Below are positions 25,769-36,672 of a stretch of 64,000 nt of DNA, piece by piece. Both the position numbers and the translations under genes were made by a program. The notes under the pieces were generated by a model. The model made no database searches and was not told the DNA's origin. It saw only the letters and a program-made list of their open reading frames with translations. How positions within the stretch are numbered: position 1 is the stretch's first letter; each line of letters starts with the position of its first letter. The DNA is taken from the NCBI RefSeq assembly GCF_022647325.1, contig NZ_CP071405.1, forward strand, positions 1,178,001-1,242,000, given 5' to 3'. Source of the stretch: Pantoea deleyi (GTDB lineage: Bacteria > Pseudomonadota > Gammaproteobacteria > Enterobacterales > Enterobacteriaceae).

Positions 25769-27723
25769 TGCCAGAGATCGGAACCTTTCTGCTCTGCCTG
25801 GCGCTGGGCCTCGCCCTGCTGCTGAGCAGCTATCCACTGTGGGGCGCCCTACGCCAGGACGCCCGCCTGATGGCGATGGCGCGCCCGCTGGCCGGGGGCC
25901 TGTTTGTCTGCATCGCAGCGGCGTTTGCCCTGCTGGTCTGGGCCTTTATCTGCAACGATTTTACCGTTGCCTACGTCGTCACCAACTCTAACAGCCTGCT
26001 GCCGGTCTACTACCGTATCGCCGCCACCTGGGGCGCGCATGAGGGTTCGCTGCTGCTGTGGGTGCTGCTGCTCAGTACCTGGACACTGGCGGTGGCGCTC
26101 TTCAGTCGCGGGATGCCGCAGGATGCGCTGGCGCGGGTGCTGGCGGTGATGGGAATGATCAATCTCGGTTTCCTGCTGTTTATCCTGCTGACCTCCAATC
26201 CGTTTGCCCGTACGCTGCCGGACTTCCCGATTGACGGGCATGACCTGAACCCGATGTTGCAGGATATCGGCCTGATCTTCCATCCGCCGCTGCTCTACAT
26301 GGGCTACGTTGGCTTTTCCGTGGCGTTTGCCTTTGCCATCGCCTCGCTGATGGCCGGACGGCTGGACACTGCCTGGGCGCGCTGGTCGCGTCCCTGGACC
26401 ACGGCGGCCTGGGTCTTTCTGACCATCGGGATTGTGCTCGGCTCCGCGTGGGCCTATTACGAGCTGGGCTGGGGCGGCTGGTGGTTCTGGGACCCGGTAG
26501 AGAACGCCTCCTTTATGCCGTGGCTGGCGGGAACGGCCCTGATACATTCGCTGGCGGTTACCGAAAAGCGTGGCACCTTCAAGGCCTGGACCGTGCTGCT
26601 GGCCATCACCGCCTTTTCACTCAGCCTGCTGGGCACCTTCCTGGTGCGCTCCGGCGTGCTGGTGTCGGTACACTCTTTTGCCTCCGATCCGGCGCGCGGG
26701 ATGTTTATCCTCGCGTTTCTGGTGATTGTGATCGGCAGTTCGCTGCTGCTCTATGCCATTAAAGGCGGCCAGGTGCGTGGCCGGGTGCAGAATGAAACCT
26801 GGTCGCGCGAATCGTTCCTGCTGGGGAACAACGTGCTGCTGATTGCTGCCATGCTGGTGGTACTGCTCGGCACGCTGCTGCCGCTGGTGCACAAACAGCT
26901 GGGCCTGGGCAGCATTTCGGTCGGCGAGCCGTTCTTTAACACCCTGTTCAGCTGGCTGATGGCGCCCTTTGCGCTGCTGATGGGGATCGGCCCGCTGGTG
27001 CGCTGGCGGCGCGATGAGCCGCAGAAGCTGGCAAAGCGCCTTGCGCTGGCGCTGGTGGTGACCCTGGCCTGTTCCGTCATCATTCCGTGGTGGCTGCAGG
27101 ATCGCATCGCGGCGATGAGCGTGGTGGGGCTGCTGATGTCCCTGTGGATTATCATCCTGACGCTGCTCGAACTGCATGAGCGCGCCACGCATCGCCATCG
27201 CTTCTTTACCGGTTTACGGCACCTGTCGCGCAGTCACTGGGGGATGGTGCTGGGGCATCTGGGTGTGGGCGTCACGGTCATCGGCATCGCGTTCAGCACC
27301 CAGTACAGCGTGGAGCGCGATGTGCGCATGAGGGCGGGCGACAGCATTGATATCCATCGTTATCACTTCGTCTTCCGCGGCGTGCAGAATCTGCAGGGCC
27401 CGAACTACAGCGGCGGCATGGGCATCATTGATGTTACCCGCGACGGCAAACCGGAAGCGACACTGCAGGCAGAAAAACGCTTTTACACCGCGGCCCGCAC
27501 CATGATGACCGAAGCGGCAATTGATGGCGGCGTCAGCCGCGATCTCTATGCGGCGCTGGGTGAGGAGCTGGATGATGGCGGCTGGGCCGTGCGCATCTAC
27601 TACAAACCCTTTGTGCGCTGGATCTGGGCCGGTGGCGTGCTGATGGCGCTGGGCGGCCTGTTCTGCCTGTTTGACCCCCGTTATCGTTCGCGCAAAAAAG
27701 CCGGACGTGAGGAGCGGACGTGA
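25765..27723 (+). CDS. ccmF: Cytochrome c heme lyase subunit CcmF
   Basis: Large polytopic protein (652 aa) that ligates heme from CcmE to apocytochrome c. The WWD-type motif is [19 protein letters not shown] near residue 235. [22 protein letters not shown] and [19 protein letters not shown] are conserved segments, the latter with a heme-ligand His. A periplasmic beta-rich domain sits near the C terminus ([23 protein letters not shown]). It overlaps ccmG by 4 bp. Confidence 0.96.
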   Translation: MMPEIGTFLLCLALGLALLLSSYPLWGALRQDARLMAMARPLAGGLFVCIAAAFALLVWAFICNDFTVAYVVTNSNSLLPVYYRIAATWGAHEGSLLLWVLLLSTWTLAVALFSRGMPQDALARVLAVMGMINLGFLLFILLTSNPFARTLPDFPIDGHDLNPMLQDIGLIFHPPLLYMGYVGFSVAFAFAIASLMAGRLDTAWARWSRPWTTAAWVFLTIGIVLGSAWAYYELGWGGWWFWDPVENASFMPWLAGTALIHSLAVTEKRGTFKAWTVLLAITAFSLSLLGTFLVRSGVLVSVHSFASDPARGMFILAFLVIVIGSSLLLYAIKGGQVRGRVQNETWSRESFLLGNNVLLIAAMLVVLLGTLLPLVHKQLGLGSISVGEPFFNTLFSWLMAPFALLMGIGPLVRWRRDEPQKLAKRLALALVVTLACSVIIPWWLQDRIAAMSVVGLLMSLWIIILTLLELHERATHRHRFFTGLRHLSRSHWGMVLGHLGVGVTVIGIAFSTQYSVERDVRMRAGDSIDIHRYHFVFRGVQNLQGPNYSGGMGIIDVTRDGKPEATLQAEKRFYTAARTMMTEAAIDGGVSRDLYAALGEELDDGGWAVRIYYKPFVRWIWAGGVLMALGGLFCLFDPRYRSRKKAGREERT

Positions 27724-28277
27724 ACAAAAAAATCCTGTTTATTCCCCTGATGCTGTTTCTGCTGCTGGCGGCGGCGCTGCTGTGGCAGCTGACACGCAAC
27801 GCAGAGGGCGACGATCCGACCCGTCTCGAATCTGCCCTGATTGGCAAGCCGGTGCCGCTGTTCCGTCTGGAAGCGCTGGATCAGCCTGGCCAGACCTACG
27901 ATCAGCGCGTGCTGACGGAGGGTAAACCGATCCTGCTGAACGTCTGGGCAACCTGGTGCCCGACCTGCCGCGCCGAACATCACTACCTGAACAGCCTGGC
28001 GGAGCAGGGGATTCGGGTGGTGGGACTGAATTACAAAGACGATCGTCAGAAAGCGGTGAACTGGCTGAACACGCTGGGGAATCCCTATGCGCTGAGTCTC
28101 TATGATGGCAACGGCATGCTAGGGCTGGATCTTGGCGTCTATGGCGCGCCGGAGACCTTCCTGATCGACGGCAAAGGCATTATCCGTTATCGCCACGCGG
28201 GCGATCTCAATCCACGCGTCTGGGAGCAGGAAGTGAAACCGCTGTGGATGAAATACAGCGCGGAGGCGGGATCATGA
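27720..28277 (+). CDS. ccmG: Thiol:disulfide oxidoreductase CcmG (DsbE)
   Basis: Membrane-tethered periplasmic thioredoxin-like protein (185 aa) that keeps apocytochrome or CcmH thiols reduced. An N-terminal anchor (about residues 4-22) is followed by the thioredoxin fold with active site WATWCPTCRAEH near residue 79 and cis-Pro region YGAPETFLIDGKG. Its stop overlaps the ccmH start (ATGA). Confidence 0.95.
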   Translation: MNKKILFIPLMLFLLLAAALLWQLTRNAEGDDPTRLESALIGKPVPLFRLEALDQPGQTYDQRVLTEGKPILLNVWATWCPTCRAEHHYLNSLAEQGIRVVGLNYKDDRQKAVNWLNTLGNPYALSLYDGNGMLGLDLGVYGAPETFLIDGKGIIRYRHAGDLNPRVWEQEVKPLWMKYSAEAGS

Positions 28278-28729
28278 GAGCGCTGATAGTGATCTGCGGC
28301 CTGCTGTTCAGCTTCTCACTCTGGGCCGCCATTGACACGTTGCAGTTTGACTCGGTCGCGCAGGAGGAGCAGTACCGCGATCTGACCGCCTCGCTGCGCT
28401 GCCCGAAGTGTCAGAACAACAGCATCGCCGATTCCAATGCGATGATTGCTGCCGATATGCGCCTGAAGGTCTATCAGCTGATGAAGCAGGGCCAGAGCCG
28501 CCAGCAGATCATCGACTATATGGTGGCGCGTTACGGCAATTTCGTCAGCTATTCGCCGCCGGTTACTCCCTCAACGCTGATTCTGTGGGTGGGGCCTGCG
28601 CTGTTTGTACTGCTGGGCGGCGCGGTGATTATCCTGCGCAGCCGTCAGCGCAAAACCCGCAGTGAGCTGAGTGACGATGAACAACAGCGTCTTGATGCGC
28701 TACTGAAATCTGACAGGAAGCCCTCATGA
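28274..28729 (+). CDS. ccmH: Cytochrome c maturation protein CcmH (short form)
   Basis: Periplasmic-facing thiol protein of the heme lyase complex (151 aa). A signal/anchor at the N terminus is followed by the redox motif LRCPKCQNNSIADSN, a three-helix domain and a second membrane span (about 100-121). In E. coli CcmH is fused to the TPR domain; here the TPR part is a separate gene. The start at 28274 is chosen because it yields the canonical signal sequence and a 4-bp overlap; an in-frame ATG at 28244 adds ten hydrophilic residues. Confidence 0.93.
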   Translation: MRALIVICGLLFSFSLWAAIDTLQFDSVAQEEQYRDLTASLRCPKCQNNSIADSNAMIAADMRLKVYQLMKQGQSRQQIIDYMVARYGNFVSYSPPVTPSTLILWVGPALFVLLGGAVIILRSRQRKTRSELSDDEQQRLDALLKSDRKPS

Positions 28730-29937
28730 GTGCATTCTGGATCACCCTTTTTCTGTTACTGCTGGCGGCCTGTACGCTGTTTCTGGCCGCAGGCTGGCGG
28801 CAGCGTCAGGCCAGCACGGGCGACCGCGACCGTCTTAACCAGCGTTTTTACCATCAGCGGGTCGAAGAGCTGGCGCAGGATGAAGCGCAGGGCGTTGTCG
28901 CTGAGCGACCGCTGATGGAGCGGGAGCTGCAGCAGACGCTGCTGGCCGATATTCCGCCAGCAGAAGCCCAGGCGTCACACCGCAGCAGCCGCTGGATTCT
29001 GCTGCCGGGCGTCATTGTGCTGGTTGTGGTCTCGCTGGGCACTTATCTGAAAACCGGCGGCCTGGCGCAATTCACCGGCTGGATGCAGGTCCGGCAGGCG
29101 TATCCTGAACTGCGCGCCCGGCTGATGGACCCCGGTGCGAAACCGCTGAGCATGGAGGAGCTGGCGCGTCTGCAGCTCGGATTGCGTACCGCACTGCAGC
29201 AGGAACCGGATAATCTGGCCGACTGGACGATGCTGGGACGGCTCGGCATGGTGCTCAACAATGCGGAGATCGCCAGCCAGGCATTTGAGCGCGCATTGCA
29301 GCTCGCTCCCAACGATCTGGCGCTGAAGCAGGATTATGCAGAGGTACTGACGCGATCTTCCGATCCGCAGGATAACCGTCAGGCGACCCTGCTGCTGAAG
29401 TCGCTGCGCAAAGCGGATCCGCAGAACCTGCGCACCCTGAGCCTGCTGGCGTTTAACGCCTACGGGCAGCAGCAGTACGATCAGGCTATCGACGCCTGGC
29501 AGACGCTGCAGGGGCTGCTGCCGGCGGGCGATGCGCGCCATGCGATGATCGCCCGCAGTATCGAAAAGGCCCGGAGTGCTGCCGGACAGCAGGGGCGTCA
29601 GCTGGCGCTTAACGTGACGCTGACGCCGCAGGCAGAAAAAATGTTACCGCAGGACGGAGTGTTGTATATTTCGGTTTCTGACGGGGTGTCACCGGTGCCG
29701 GTGGCGGTCAAACGCCTGCCGCTCAGTCACTTCCCGCTGGCGCTGACGCTGGATGACAGCAACGCCATGATGCCGGATCGTCTGCTTTCGGCGCAGCATC
29801 AGGTGGCGGTCCGGGTGCGGATCTCCCGCGACGGCAGCGCCACTCCTCAGCCGGGCGACTGGCAGGGCCAGAGCGCGGTAACGCCCTGGGACGGGCAGCA
29901 GCCGATAGCGGTAGAGATTAATCAGCAGACTCCCTGA
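28726..29937 (+). CDS. ccmI: Cytochrome c maturation protein CcmI (TPR domain)
   Basis: Apocytochrome c chaperone (403 aa). Two membrane spans (about 3-21 and 87-106) are separated by a Gln/Arg-rich cytoplasmic loop. TPR repeats lie at roughly 135-285 (LADWTMLGRLGMVLNNAEIASQAFERALQLAPNDLALKQDYAEVL), and a C-terminal domain at 290-403 resembles the end of the E. coli fused CcmH. It is the last gene of the ccm operon. Confidence 0.92.
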   Translation: MSAFWITLFLLLLAACTLFLAAGWRQRQASTGDRDRLNQRFYHQRVEELAQDEAQGVVAERPLMERELQQTLLADIPPAEAQASHRSSRWILLPGVIVLVVVSLGTYLKTGGLAQFTGWMQVRQAYPELRARLMDPGAKPLSMEELARLQLGLRTALQQEPDNLADWTMLGRLGMVLNNAEIASQAFERALQLAPNDLALKQDYAEVLTRSSDPQDNRQATLLLKSLRKADPQNLRTLSLLAFNAYGQQQYDQAIDAWQTLQGLLPAGDARHAMIARSIEKARSAAGQQGRQLALNVTLTPQAEKMLPQDGVLYISVSDGVSPVPVAVKRLPLSHFPLALTLDDSNAMMPDRLLSAQHQVAVRVRISRDGSATPQPGDWQGQSAVTPWDGQQPIAVEINQQTP

Positions 29938-30087
29938 TGAGGCTCTGCGACAACATTAATAACCACAGGTGCCATTGCCTGCTGCCACTGGCACAAAGTC
30001 AGCTATGCTCATCGGGTAAGCCGCTTCGATACCCGGCCGTAACCTGAATGATGGGTAGACCTTTTTCATCCGCACAGGGAGATTGGA

Positions 30088-30852
30088 ATGAATTTTCGCC
30101 TGACCAGCCTGGCTGTTGCCAGCGTCCTTCTGGTGGGTTGTGCCAGTTCAAAGCCGGCGAATAGCGATCCTGCTGAACGCAGCGATCCGTTCGAGGGCTT
30201 TAACCGCACGATGTTTAACTTTAACTACAACGTGCTGGACCCCTATCTGCTGCGTCCGGTGGCGGTGGCCTGGCGTGATTATGTGCCGGTCCCGGCGCGT
30301 ACCGGCCTGAGCAACTTTCTGGGCAACCTTGAGGAGCCAGCCAGCATGGTCAACGCCATTCTGGTGGGGGATGGACGCGATGCGGGCATTCACTTTACCC
30401 GTTTCTTCCTGAACAGCGTGCTGGGCCTGGGCGGTTTCATCGACGTTGCCGGTAAAGCGAACCCGGCGCTGGCGCGTGAAGAGCCGCACCGTTTCGGGAC
30501 CACGCTCGGCCACTATGGCGTCGGCTATGGCCCCTACGTCGAACTGCCTGCGTACGGCAGCTTCACGGTCCGTCAGGATGGCGGCGACTACGTGGATACG
30601 CTCTATCCGATCCTTGGCTGGCTCACCTGGCCGATGTCGATCGGTAAGTGGACGCTTGAAGGGATTGAGTCCCGTGCGCAGCTGCTGGATTCCGATGGCA
30701 TCCTGAAACAGCAGCGCGACCCTTATGCCTTTATCCGCAACGCCTACTTCCAGCGTCACGACTTCCTGGCGCGCGGCGGTAAGCTGAAGCCGGAAGATAA
30801 TCCTAACGCGGCGGCGATTCAGGATGACCTGAAGGATATCGACGCGCCGTAG
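30088..30852 (+). CDS. mlaA: Outer-membrane lipoprotein MlaA (VacJ)
   Basis: Retrograde phospholipid-transport lipoprotein (254 aa; E. coli 251) that removes mislocalised phospholipids from the outer leaflet together with OmpC/F and passes them to MlaC. The signal ends LLVGCASSK with lipobox Cys18. Family motifs follow: DPFEGFNRTMFNFN, NFLGNLEEPASMVNAIL, RFFLNSVLGLGGFIDVA and FGTTLGHYGVGYGPYVELP. It is transcribed alone from a 150-bp upstream region and convergent with fadL, as in E. coli. Confidence 0.96.
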   Translation: MNFRLTSLAVASVLLVGCASSKPANSDPAERSDPFEGFNRTMFNFNYNVLDPYLLRPVAVAWRDYVPVPARTGLSNFLGNLEEPASMVNAILVGDGRDAGIHFTRFFLNSVLGLGGFIDVAGKANPALAREEPHRFGTTLGHYGVGYGPYVELPAYGSFTVRQDGGDYVDTLYPILGWLTWPMSIGKWTLEGIESRAQLLDSDGILKQQRDPYAFIRNAYFQRHDFLARGGKLKPEDNPNAAAIQDDLKDIDAP

Positions 30853-30867
30853 TGGCAGGCGAGCAGG

Positions 30868-30893
30868 CTGCGGATCCGGTATGCGATCCGCAG
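30868..30893 (+). terminator. Hairpin just downstream of mlaA
   Basis: CTGCGGATC (30868-30876) and GATCCGCAG (30885-30893) form a 9-bp stem with an 8-nt loop, immediately before the main terminator. It has no T run of its own. Confidence 0.5.
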
Positions 30894-30897
30894 CCAT

Positions 30898-30934
30898 AAA
30901 AAAAAGGGCGACTCATCCGGGTCGCCCTTTTTTT
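30898..30934. terminator. Bidirectional terminator between mlaA and fadL
   Basis: AGGGCGAC (30905-30912) and GTCGCCCT (30921-30928) form an 8-bp stem flanked by an A7 run on one side and a T7 run on the other. It is a textbook terminator for both convergent genes. Confidence 0.92.
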
Positions 30935-30945
30935 CATGCCGTCTG

Positions 30946-32229
30946 TCAGAACTTATAGTTAAAGTTCGCACCGTAGAGCCACGCCTTACCTTCAGAGGTA
31001 AAGGTATACGGGCCTTCTTTCACCGTCACTTTCTGTCCATGCATATAAGAGATGCCTACATCCACCGAGGCATCATCGTTAAAGGCATAGGAGGTCCCGG
31101 CGCTCAGCCACAGACGATCCTGGTCCGGAATGGAGATGGAACGCTTGTCGGCGGGCACCGGACTGTCGTCAAACGCGATACCGGTGCGGAAAGTCCAGTT
31201 TTTGTCGTAGGAGTAGGTGGTGCCCAGCGCGATGCGGTAGGCATCGTGGAAGCTCTCATCTTTATAGAACAGCGTCTGGCCATTCGATCCGGTTGCTTTC
31301 AGCTCCTGGAACTGACTCCAGCTGGTGTACGCCATGCTGTAGTGCACTGCCCACTGCGGTGCCACTTTATGCCAGCCCGACACTTCCCACATCTCCGGCA
31401 GATTCAGGGTCAACGCACCCGGAACGGTGGTGCCGCTGGTGCCATAAGGGATGCCGGTCACGGTCGGATTGTTCACCGCATTCAGGCGCGATGAGAGGCT
31501 GCTCTTATAATCGCCATCGAAATCGACTTTGACTTCTGAACGGTAGGTAAAGCCGAAGCGGTTATTCTCATCCACTTCATACAGGACACCGGCGTTCCAG
31601 CCGTAGCCCCACTCGTCGCCTTTCAGATGGGCCACCTGCGTGTCTGCCGGTACGCCCAGTCTCGCGCCGGATTCACCCGCATAACGTTCAATTTTAGCTT
31701 TCGCATAGACCGCATCAAAACCGACGCCCACGCTGAAATGTTCATTTAACCGGTAGGCGGTGCTCAGATTGAAGTTGCCGGTGACCAGGTCGGTCTTACC
31801 GCCATAGCCGCCTGCGGTATACCCATTATTAAACTCTGTTGCTAAGCCGTAGTTAGAGGTGGCTGACGCCCCGATCCACCACTGATCGTTAATAGGCTGA
31901 ACGTAATGAATATTCGGCACCCACTGATTCGGGGCAATATTATTCGCATCCAGGCTGCGTCCGCTGGGACTGCGACCACTGATATTGACGTCCGGCGCAA
32001 TATACACCGCACCGATAGAAAACTCGGGGCGATCCATTAACGCCATGGTTGCCGGGTTACGGCTGGCGGAGGCTGCCGTATCACCCATTGCCCCTTCGCC
32101 TGAATATGCGCGACCTAAACCAATCGAAGAGAACTCATTTAACTGAAACCCAGCTGCGTAAACGTGTGAAGAGACAAGCGCCACTGCAGCCGCCACGGCT
32201 GACTTTGCAAACAGGTTTTTATGGTTCAT
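30946..32229 (-). CDS. fadL: Long-chain fatty acid outer-membrane channel FadL
   Basis: Outer-membrane beta-barrel importer for exogenous long-chain fatty acids (427 aa; E. coli 446). The start at 32229 gives a normal signal peptide ([21 protein letters not shown]) with the mature protein beginning [22 protein letters not shown], the plug hatch region of FadL. The C terminus ends NFNYKF, a typical terminal Phe for Bam recognition. An in-frame ATG 29 codons upstream lacks signal-like sequence. FadR-like sites lie 89-124 bp upstream. Confidence 0.95.
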   Translation of the reverse strand: MNHKNLFAKSAVAAAVALVSSHVYAAGFQLNEFSSIGLGRAYSGEGAMGDTAASASRNPATMALMDRPEFSIGAVYIAPDVNISGRSPSGRSLDANNIAPNQWVPNIHYVQPINDQWWIGASATSNYGLATEFNNGYTAGGYGGKTDLVTGNFNLSTAYRLNEHFSVGVGFDAVYAKAKIERYAGESGARLGVPADTQVAHLKGDEWGYGWNAGVLYEVDENNRFGFTYRSEVKVDFDGDYKSSLSSRLNAVNNPTVTGIPYGTSGTTVPGALTLNLPEMWEVSGWHKVAPQWAVHYSMAYTSWSQFQELKATGSNGQTLFYKDESFHDAYRIALGTTYSYDKNWTFRTGIAFDDSPVPADKRSISIPDQDRLWLSAGTSYAFNDDASVDVGISYMHGQKVTVKEGPYTFTSEGKAWLYGANFNYKF

Positions 32230-32317
32230 GACCACAACCTCATGTGAATTATTATTTAACGCTATAACGTCGCGTAACAAAGGACGGCGGATTGTAGGGA
32301 CTGACGTAAAGCGCACA

Positions 32318-32353
32318 TATCAGACCAGTGCGGAGAGTATAGGTCCGACCTGT
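32318..32353 (-). promoter_or_regulatory. Two FadR-like operators upstream of fadL
   Basis: GGTCCGACCTGT (32342-32353) matches 12 consecutive positions of the FadR consensus AGCTGGTCCGACNTGTT. TATCAGACCAGTG (32318-32330) resembles the same site in the opposite orientation. E. coli fadL also has two FadR sites. Repression by FadR, relieved by acyl-CoA, is inferred. Confidence 0.7.
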
Positions 32354-32586
32354 GTGCAAGTTGCAATATTGTTTTTAAAATATTTCAGGTTTGATCGTTT
32401 AAAATTCGATCTGCATAACAAAACTGACCTGATTCTGCACAGCATACCGATTCCAGTTTGTTCTGGATCAATTTTTATTGTGATATTCGTCACTTAGCGC
32501 CAGGCGCGTGGCACATCCTCAGGCAAGCGGGTAAAATTTCGGCCATAAAATCGCTCAACCACCCGATTGCGGGTCAGGAGAATGAA

Positions 32587-32883
32587 ATGACTGATGCCAT
32601 TAAAAAATGCAGTGCGAATGAAACCGCCGCCTGCTGTTGTGTCGATGTGGGTACGGTGATGGATAACACCGATTGCACCGCCAGCTGGTCGGAGTGGTTT
32701 GCCAGCCGCGCGGAAGCGGACGCGAAGTTAGCGCAGCTCACGCGGCGTGCCCGCGAGGTGGAATCGGAACCCTGCGTGATTGAAGCCCGCTTCAGCGACA
32801 TAAATCAGGGCGTGCAGCTCGACATCGACTTCACTTTCAGCTGCCAGGCGGAAACCCTGATTTTCCAGCTCGGTTTGCGCTGA
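32587..32883 (+). CDS. yfcZ: YfcZ/YiiS-family conserved protein
   Basis: A 98-residue cytosolic protein of the DUF406 family (E. coli YfcZ 94 aa). It opens [27 protein letters not shown] with a cysteine cluster, then [30 protein letters not shown] and [19 protein letters not shown]. The start at 32587 is preceded by AGGAGAATGA. The function is unknown; the place between fadL and fadIJ is conserved with E. coli. Confidence 0.9.
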   Translation: MTDAIKKCSANETAACCCVDVGTVMDNTDCTASWSEWFASRAEADAKLAQLTRRAREVESEPCVIEARFSDINQGVQLDIDFTFSCQAETLIFQLGLR

Positions 32884-32891
32884 CTCCCCCG

Positions 32892-32916
32892 ACGCCGCGT
32901 CAGTGCGGCGTTTTTC
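32892..32916 (+). terminator. Terminator after yfcZ
   Basis: ACGCCGC (32892-32898) and GCGGCGT (32905-32911) form a 7-bp GC-rich stem with a 6-nt loop, followed by TTTTTCATTTT. Confidence 0.88.
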
Positions 32917-32985
32917 ATTTTCGTGTTTCTCTTCGCACTTTTTCCTTTCCGGTATTGGCGGCTCACCCGCTTGTGGTTAACACTG

Positions 32986-33002
32986 ATCAGGTCAGACCTC
33001 TT
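32986..33002 (+). promoter_or_regulatory. FadR-like operator upstream of fadI
   Basis: ATCAGGTCAGACCTCTT agrees with the FadR consensus AGCTGGTCCGACNTGTT at 12 of 16 defined positions, including GGTC and GAC. It lies 39 bp before the fadI start. FadR represses the fad regulon in E. coli, so repression here is inferred. Confidence 0.65.
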
Positions 33003-33041
33003 CAGGCAATGATGCCACAGTCCCAGTCACAGGTGAGAACA

Positions 33042-34352
33042 ATGAGCAAAGCGCAGCCGCTGCTGACGCGCGATGGTGAACGCATCGCAATAACCCACGG
33101 GTTACGCACCCCTTTCCTGCGCCAGGCGACCGGCTTTCATGGCATCCCCGCCATTGAACTGGGACGAATGGTGGTCAGCGAATTACTGGCGCGCAGTGAG
33201 CTGCCGCCGGAGGTTATCGAACAGCTGGTCTTTGGTCAGGTGGTTCAGATGCCGGAAGCGCCAAACATTGCGCGCGAGATTGTCCTGAGCAGCGGGCTCG
33301 GCGTGCAGACCGATGCTTACAGTGTCAGCCGCGCCTGCGCCACCAGTTTTCAGGCGGTCGCCAACGTGGCGGAGAGCCTGATGGCGGGCACCATCTCGGC
33401 GGGAATCGCCGGTGGCGCAGACTCCTCGTCGGTGCTGCCGATCGGCGTTACCAAAACCCTGGCGCGTGCGCTGGTGGATCTCAATAAAGCCCGCAGCGTC
33501 GGACAAAAACTGCAGATCCTGCGCCGTCTGCGCCCGCGCGATCTGCTGCCGGTGCCGCCTGCCGTGGCGGAGTATTCCACCGGGCTGCGGATGGGTGACA
33601 CGGCCGAGCAGATGGCGAAGAGTCACGGCATAACGCGTGAAGCGCAGGATGCGCTGGCGCTGCGGTCTCATCAGCGAGCCGCCAGAGCCTGGCAGTCCGG
33701 CGTTCTGCAGCAGGAAGTGATGGCAGCCTTTGTGCCGCCGTGGAAAAGCGCCATCGATCAGGACAACAATGTGCGCATGAACGCGAAGGCAGAAGATTAC
33801 GCCCGGCTGCGTCCGGCGTTTGACCGTCAGCACGGCAGCGTCACCGCCGCCAACAGCACGCCGCTGACCGATGGCGCGGCGGCCGTGATTCTGATGCGCG
33901 AAGGCCGCGCCCGCGAACTGGGTATCAGCCCGCTGGGCTATCTGCGCAGCTACGCCTTTACGGCAATCGATGTGCAGCAGGATATGCTGCTGGGCCCCGC
34001 GTATGCCTCGCCGCTGGCGCTGGATCGGGCCGGGGTCACGCTGGACGATCTTACGCTTATTGATATGCACGAAGCCTTTGCGGCCCAGACGCTGAGTAAC
34101 CTGCAGCTGTTCCGCGACGAGCGGTTTGCCCGCGATATCCTGAATCGTCCGCATGCGCTGGGCGAAGTGAATGAAGAGCGCTTCAACGTGCTGGGCGGAT
34201 CGATCGCCTATGGTCATCCCTTTGCCGCCACGGGCGCACGTATGATCACGCAGACACTGAATGAACTCCGGCGACGCGGTGGCGGGCTGGGGCTGGTCAC
34301 GGCCTGCGCAGCGGGCGGTCTGGGTGCGGCAATGGTTCTGGAGGCCGAATAA
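33042..34352 (+). CDS. fadI: 3-ketoacyl-CoA thiolase FadI (beta subunit, anaerobic-type complex)
   Basis: Thiolase (436 aa, the E. coli length) that cleaves 3-ketoacyl-CoA to acetyl-CoA and a shortened acyl-CoA, working with FadJ. The acylated Cys lies in [20 protein letters not shown], the His in [16 protein letters not shown], and the second Cys in [18 protein letters not shown]. The start [17 protein letters not shown] (33042) follows the FadR-like site; an open frame upstream of it is not family sequence. The stop overlaps the fadJ start (TAATG). Confidence 0.96.
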   Translation: MSKAQPLLTRDGERIAITHGLRTPFLRQATGFHGIPAIELGRMVVSELLARSELPPEVIEQLVFGQVVQMPEAPNIAREIVLSSGLGVQTDAYSVSRACATSFQAVANVAESLMAGTISAGIAGGADSSSVLPIGVTKTLARALVDLNKARSVGQKLQILRRLRPRDLLPVPPAVAEYSTGLRMGDTAEQMAKSHGITREAQDALALRSHQRAARAWQSGVLQQEVMAAFVPPWKSAIDQDNNVRMNAKAEDYARLRPAFDRQHGSVTAANSTPLTDGAAAVILMREGRARELGISPLGYLRSYAFTAIDVQQDMLLGPAYASPLALDRAGVTLDDLTLIDMHEAFAAQTLSNLQLFRDERFARDILNRPHALGEVNEERFNVLGGSIAYGHPFAATGARMITQTLNELRRRGGGLGLVTACAAGGLGAAMVLEAE

Positions 34353-36448
34353 TGGAGCAGAAAGCGTTTCATCTGACGATGCGCGGAGATCACGTCGGCA
34401 TCATCACTATTGATGTTCCCGGCGAGAAGATGAACACCCTGAAAGCGGAATTTGCCGGAGAGATAACGGCCATTATCGCAGAGGCGCGGCGCGATCCGCA
34501 GCTGGCGGGTCTGGTGCTGATCTCCGGTAAAACGGACAATTTTATCGCTGGCGCAGACATCAGCATGATTGACCGCTGCCAGAGTGCGCAGGAAGCCGAA
34601 GCGCTGGCAAAGCAGGGCCAGGAGGTGATGGCCGCGCTGGATGCGCTGCCGTTTCCGGTGGTCGCGGCGATTCACGGTGCCTGTCTCGGTGGCGGTCTGG
34701 AGCTGGCGCTGGCGTGCGATGCGCGCATCTGCTCGCTGGATGACAAAACCCGGCTCGGGCTGCCGGAAGTACAGCTCGGCCTGTTGCCGGGGTCGGGCGG
34801 TACGCAGCGATTGCCGCGATTGATCGGCGTCCGGCAGGCGCTGCCGCTGATCCTGACCGGCAAAAGCGTGCGGGCGAAACAGGCGCGCAAGCTGGGGATC
34901 GTTGACGACGCCGTGCCGCGGTCGATTCTGCTGGAAACCGCCATCGCCAGGGTAAAGAAAGGCAAGGTCAGCGGACGCACACTGCCGCTGCGCGATCGAC
35001 TGCTGCAGGGGCCAGGCGGTCGCCAGGCCCTGTTTACGCTGGCGGCCCGTCAGACGGCCGCGAAAACCCAGGGTAACTATCCGGCGGCGCAACGCATCAT
35101 CGACGTGGTGCGCACCGGGCTGGCGCAGGGCAGCCGGGCCGGTCACGACGCGGAAGCGCGTGCCTTCGGTGAACTGGCGATGACGCCCGAATCGGTCGCG
35201 CTGCGCGGCATCTTCTTCGCCACGACCGCCATGAAAAAGGAGCGGGGCGGAGACGCCGAACCCGCCAGCATCAGGCGCGTCGCTGTTCTTGGTGGCGGTC
35301 TGATGGGCGGCGGTATCGCCAGCGTCACCGCTATCCATGCCGGCTTGCCGGTGCGCATCAAAGATATCAGCCTGGAAGGGGTTAACCACGCGCTGAAAAG
35401 CAGCTGGGAACTGCTGAGCAAAAAGGTCAGGCGACGTCAGATCACCCCGGCACAGCGGCAGCAGCAGATGGCCCGCATTACCGGCGGCATCGATTACCAG
35501 GGCTTTGCCCGGCGCGATGTGGTGATTGAAGCCGTCTTTGAGGATCTGGCGCTGAAGCAGCAGATGGTCCGCGACGTGGAGGCGCACTGTCAGCCCCATA
35601 CGCTGTTCGCCTCCAACACCTCCTCGCTGCCGATTGCGGAGATCGCCGCGGGCGCGCAGCGTCCGGAAAATGTCATCGGGCTGCACTACTTCAGTCCGGT
35701 CGGGAAGATGCCGCTGGTGGAGGTGATCCCCCATCTGAATACGTCCACCGCGACGCTGGTGACCACGGTAGCGCTGGCGCGCAGCCAGGGCAAAACCCCG
35801 ATTGTGGTGGCGGACAAACCCGGCTTTTATGTTAACCGCATCCTGACGCCCTACATCAATGAGGCGATGCGCTGTCTGCTGGAAGGGGAGCCGATCGACC
35901 ATATCGATCGCGCGCTGGTGAAGGCCGGTTTCCCGGTGGGGCCGCTGCAGTTGCTGGATGAGGTCGGTATCGACGTCGGCAGCAAAATCAGCCCGATTCT
36001 GGAGCAGGCTTATGGCGAACGCTTTGCCGCGCCTGCCGCGTTTGACGCGGTGCTGAAAGCGGGGCGCAAAGGCCGTAAAAACCGGAAAGGCTTCTATCGC
36101 TACGACCAGCCTCGCTGGCAGCGTAAAAAACCCGACGCCTCGCTCTATGCACTGCTGAAGGTGACGCCGCAGGTCCGGCAGAGCGACGCGGAGATAGCGG
36201 AACGCTGCATGATGATGATGCTCAACGAGGCGGCCCGCTGTCTCGATGAACAGGTGATTCGCTGCGCCCGCGACGGGGATATTGGCGCGGTGTTTGGCAT
36301 CGGTTTTCCGCCTTTCCTGGGCGGCCCGTTCCACTACATGGCGCGACTGGGGGCGGCGGACGTCGTCAACAGATTAACCCGGCTTGCGCAGCGTTATGGG
36401 GATCGGTTTACCCCCTGTGACGCGCTGATTCAGGCGGCCAGAAAATAG
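34352..36448 (+). CDS. fadJ: Fatty acid oxidation alpha subunit FadJ
   Basis: Bifunctional enoyl-CoA hydratase/3-hydroxyacyl-CoA dehydrogenase (698 aa; E. coli 714). The N-terminal crotonase domain (1 to about 190) holds [15 protein letters not shown] and [19 protein letters not shown], with the catalytic Glu in [18 protein letters not shown]. The NAD-binding motif is [16 protein letters not shown] near residue 312, and catalytic His is in [17 protein letters not shown]. The C-terminal dehydrogenase domains are complete. It is coupled to fadI. Confidence 0.96.
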   Translation: MEQKAFHLTMRGDHVGIITIDVPGEKMNTLKAEFAGEITAIIAEARRDPQLAGLVLISGKTDNFIAGADISMIDRCQSAQEAEALAKQGQEVMAALDALPFPVVAAIHGACLGGGLELALACDARICSLDDKTRLGLPEVQLGLLPGSGGTQRLPRLIGVRQALPLILTGKSVRAKQARKLGIVDDAVPRSILLETAIARVKKGKVSGRTLPLRDRLLQGPGGRQALFTLAARQTAAKTQGNYPAAQRIIDVVRTGLAQGSRAGHDAEARAFGELAMTPESVALRGIFFATTAMKKERGGDAEPASIRRVAVLGGGLMGGGIASVTAIHAGLPVRIKDISLEGVNHALKSSWELLSKKVRRRQITPAQRQQQMARITGGIDYQGFARRDVVIEAVFEDLALKQQMVRDVEAHCQPHTLFASNTSSLPIAEIAAGAQRPENVIGLHYFSPVGKMPLVEVIPHLNTSTATLVTTVALARSQGKTPIVVADKPGFYVNRILTPYINEAMRCLLEGEPIDHIDRALVKAGFPVGPLQLLDEVGIDVGSKISPILEQAYGERFAAPAAFDAVLKAGRKGRKNRKGFYRYDQPRWQRKKPDASLYALLKVTPQVRQSDAEIAERCMMMMLNEAARCLDEQVIRCARDGDIGAVFGIGFPPFLGGPFHYMARLGAADVVNRLTRLAQRYGDRFTPCDALIQAARK

Positions 36449-36507
36449 ACGAAATTTTACATTTCTGCTGAAAGTGGAATAACCAACCCAATTCAGCGGG
36501 TTAGAAA

Positions 36508-36531
36508 TGCGCCGCCAGAGTGTGCGGCGCA
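36508..36531 (+). terminator. Hairpin after fadIJ
   Basis: TGCGCCGC (36508-36515) and GCGGCGCA (36524-36531) form an 8-bp stem with an 8-nt loop, 60 bp after the fadJ stop. No T run follows. The rest of the 224-bp gap should contain the sixA promoter (TTGACTATACTG near 36569-36580). Confidence 0.5.
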
Positions 36532-36672
36532 GCATGATTCTGAGAAGTGCTTATTTAATAAACAACCGGTTGACTATACTGAAGTCATTAGGGTAAAACA
36601 CAGCGTTCATTCGCAGAGTGAAGAGTCAGGCGCGTCGCGCCGGGCGATATCGACAAACAACAGCGGTGCTTT

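Noticed and set aside
34214-36334. 706-codon minus-strand frame opposite fadJ
   Set aside because: Low-complexity composition and no ribosome-binding site; FadJ motifs on the plus strand are complete.
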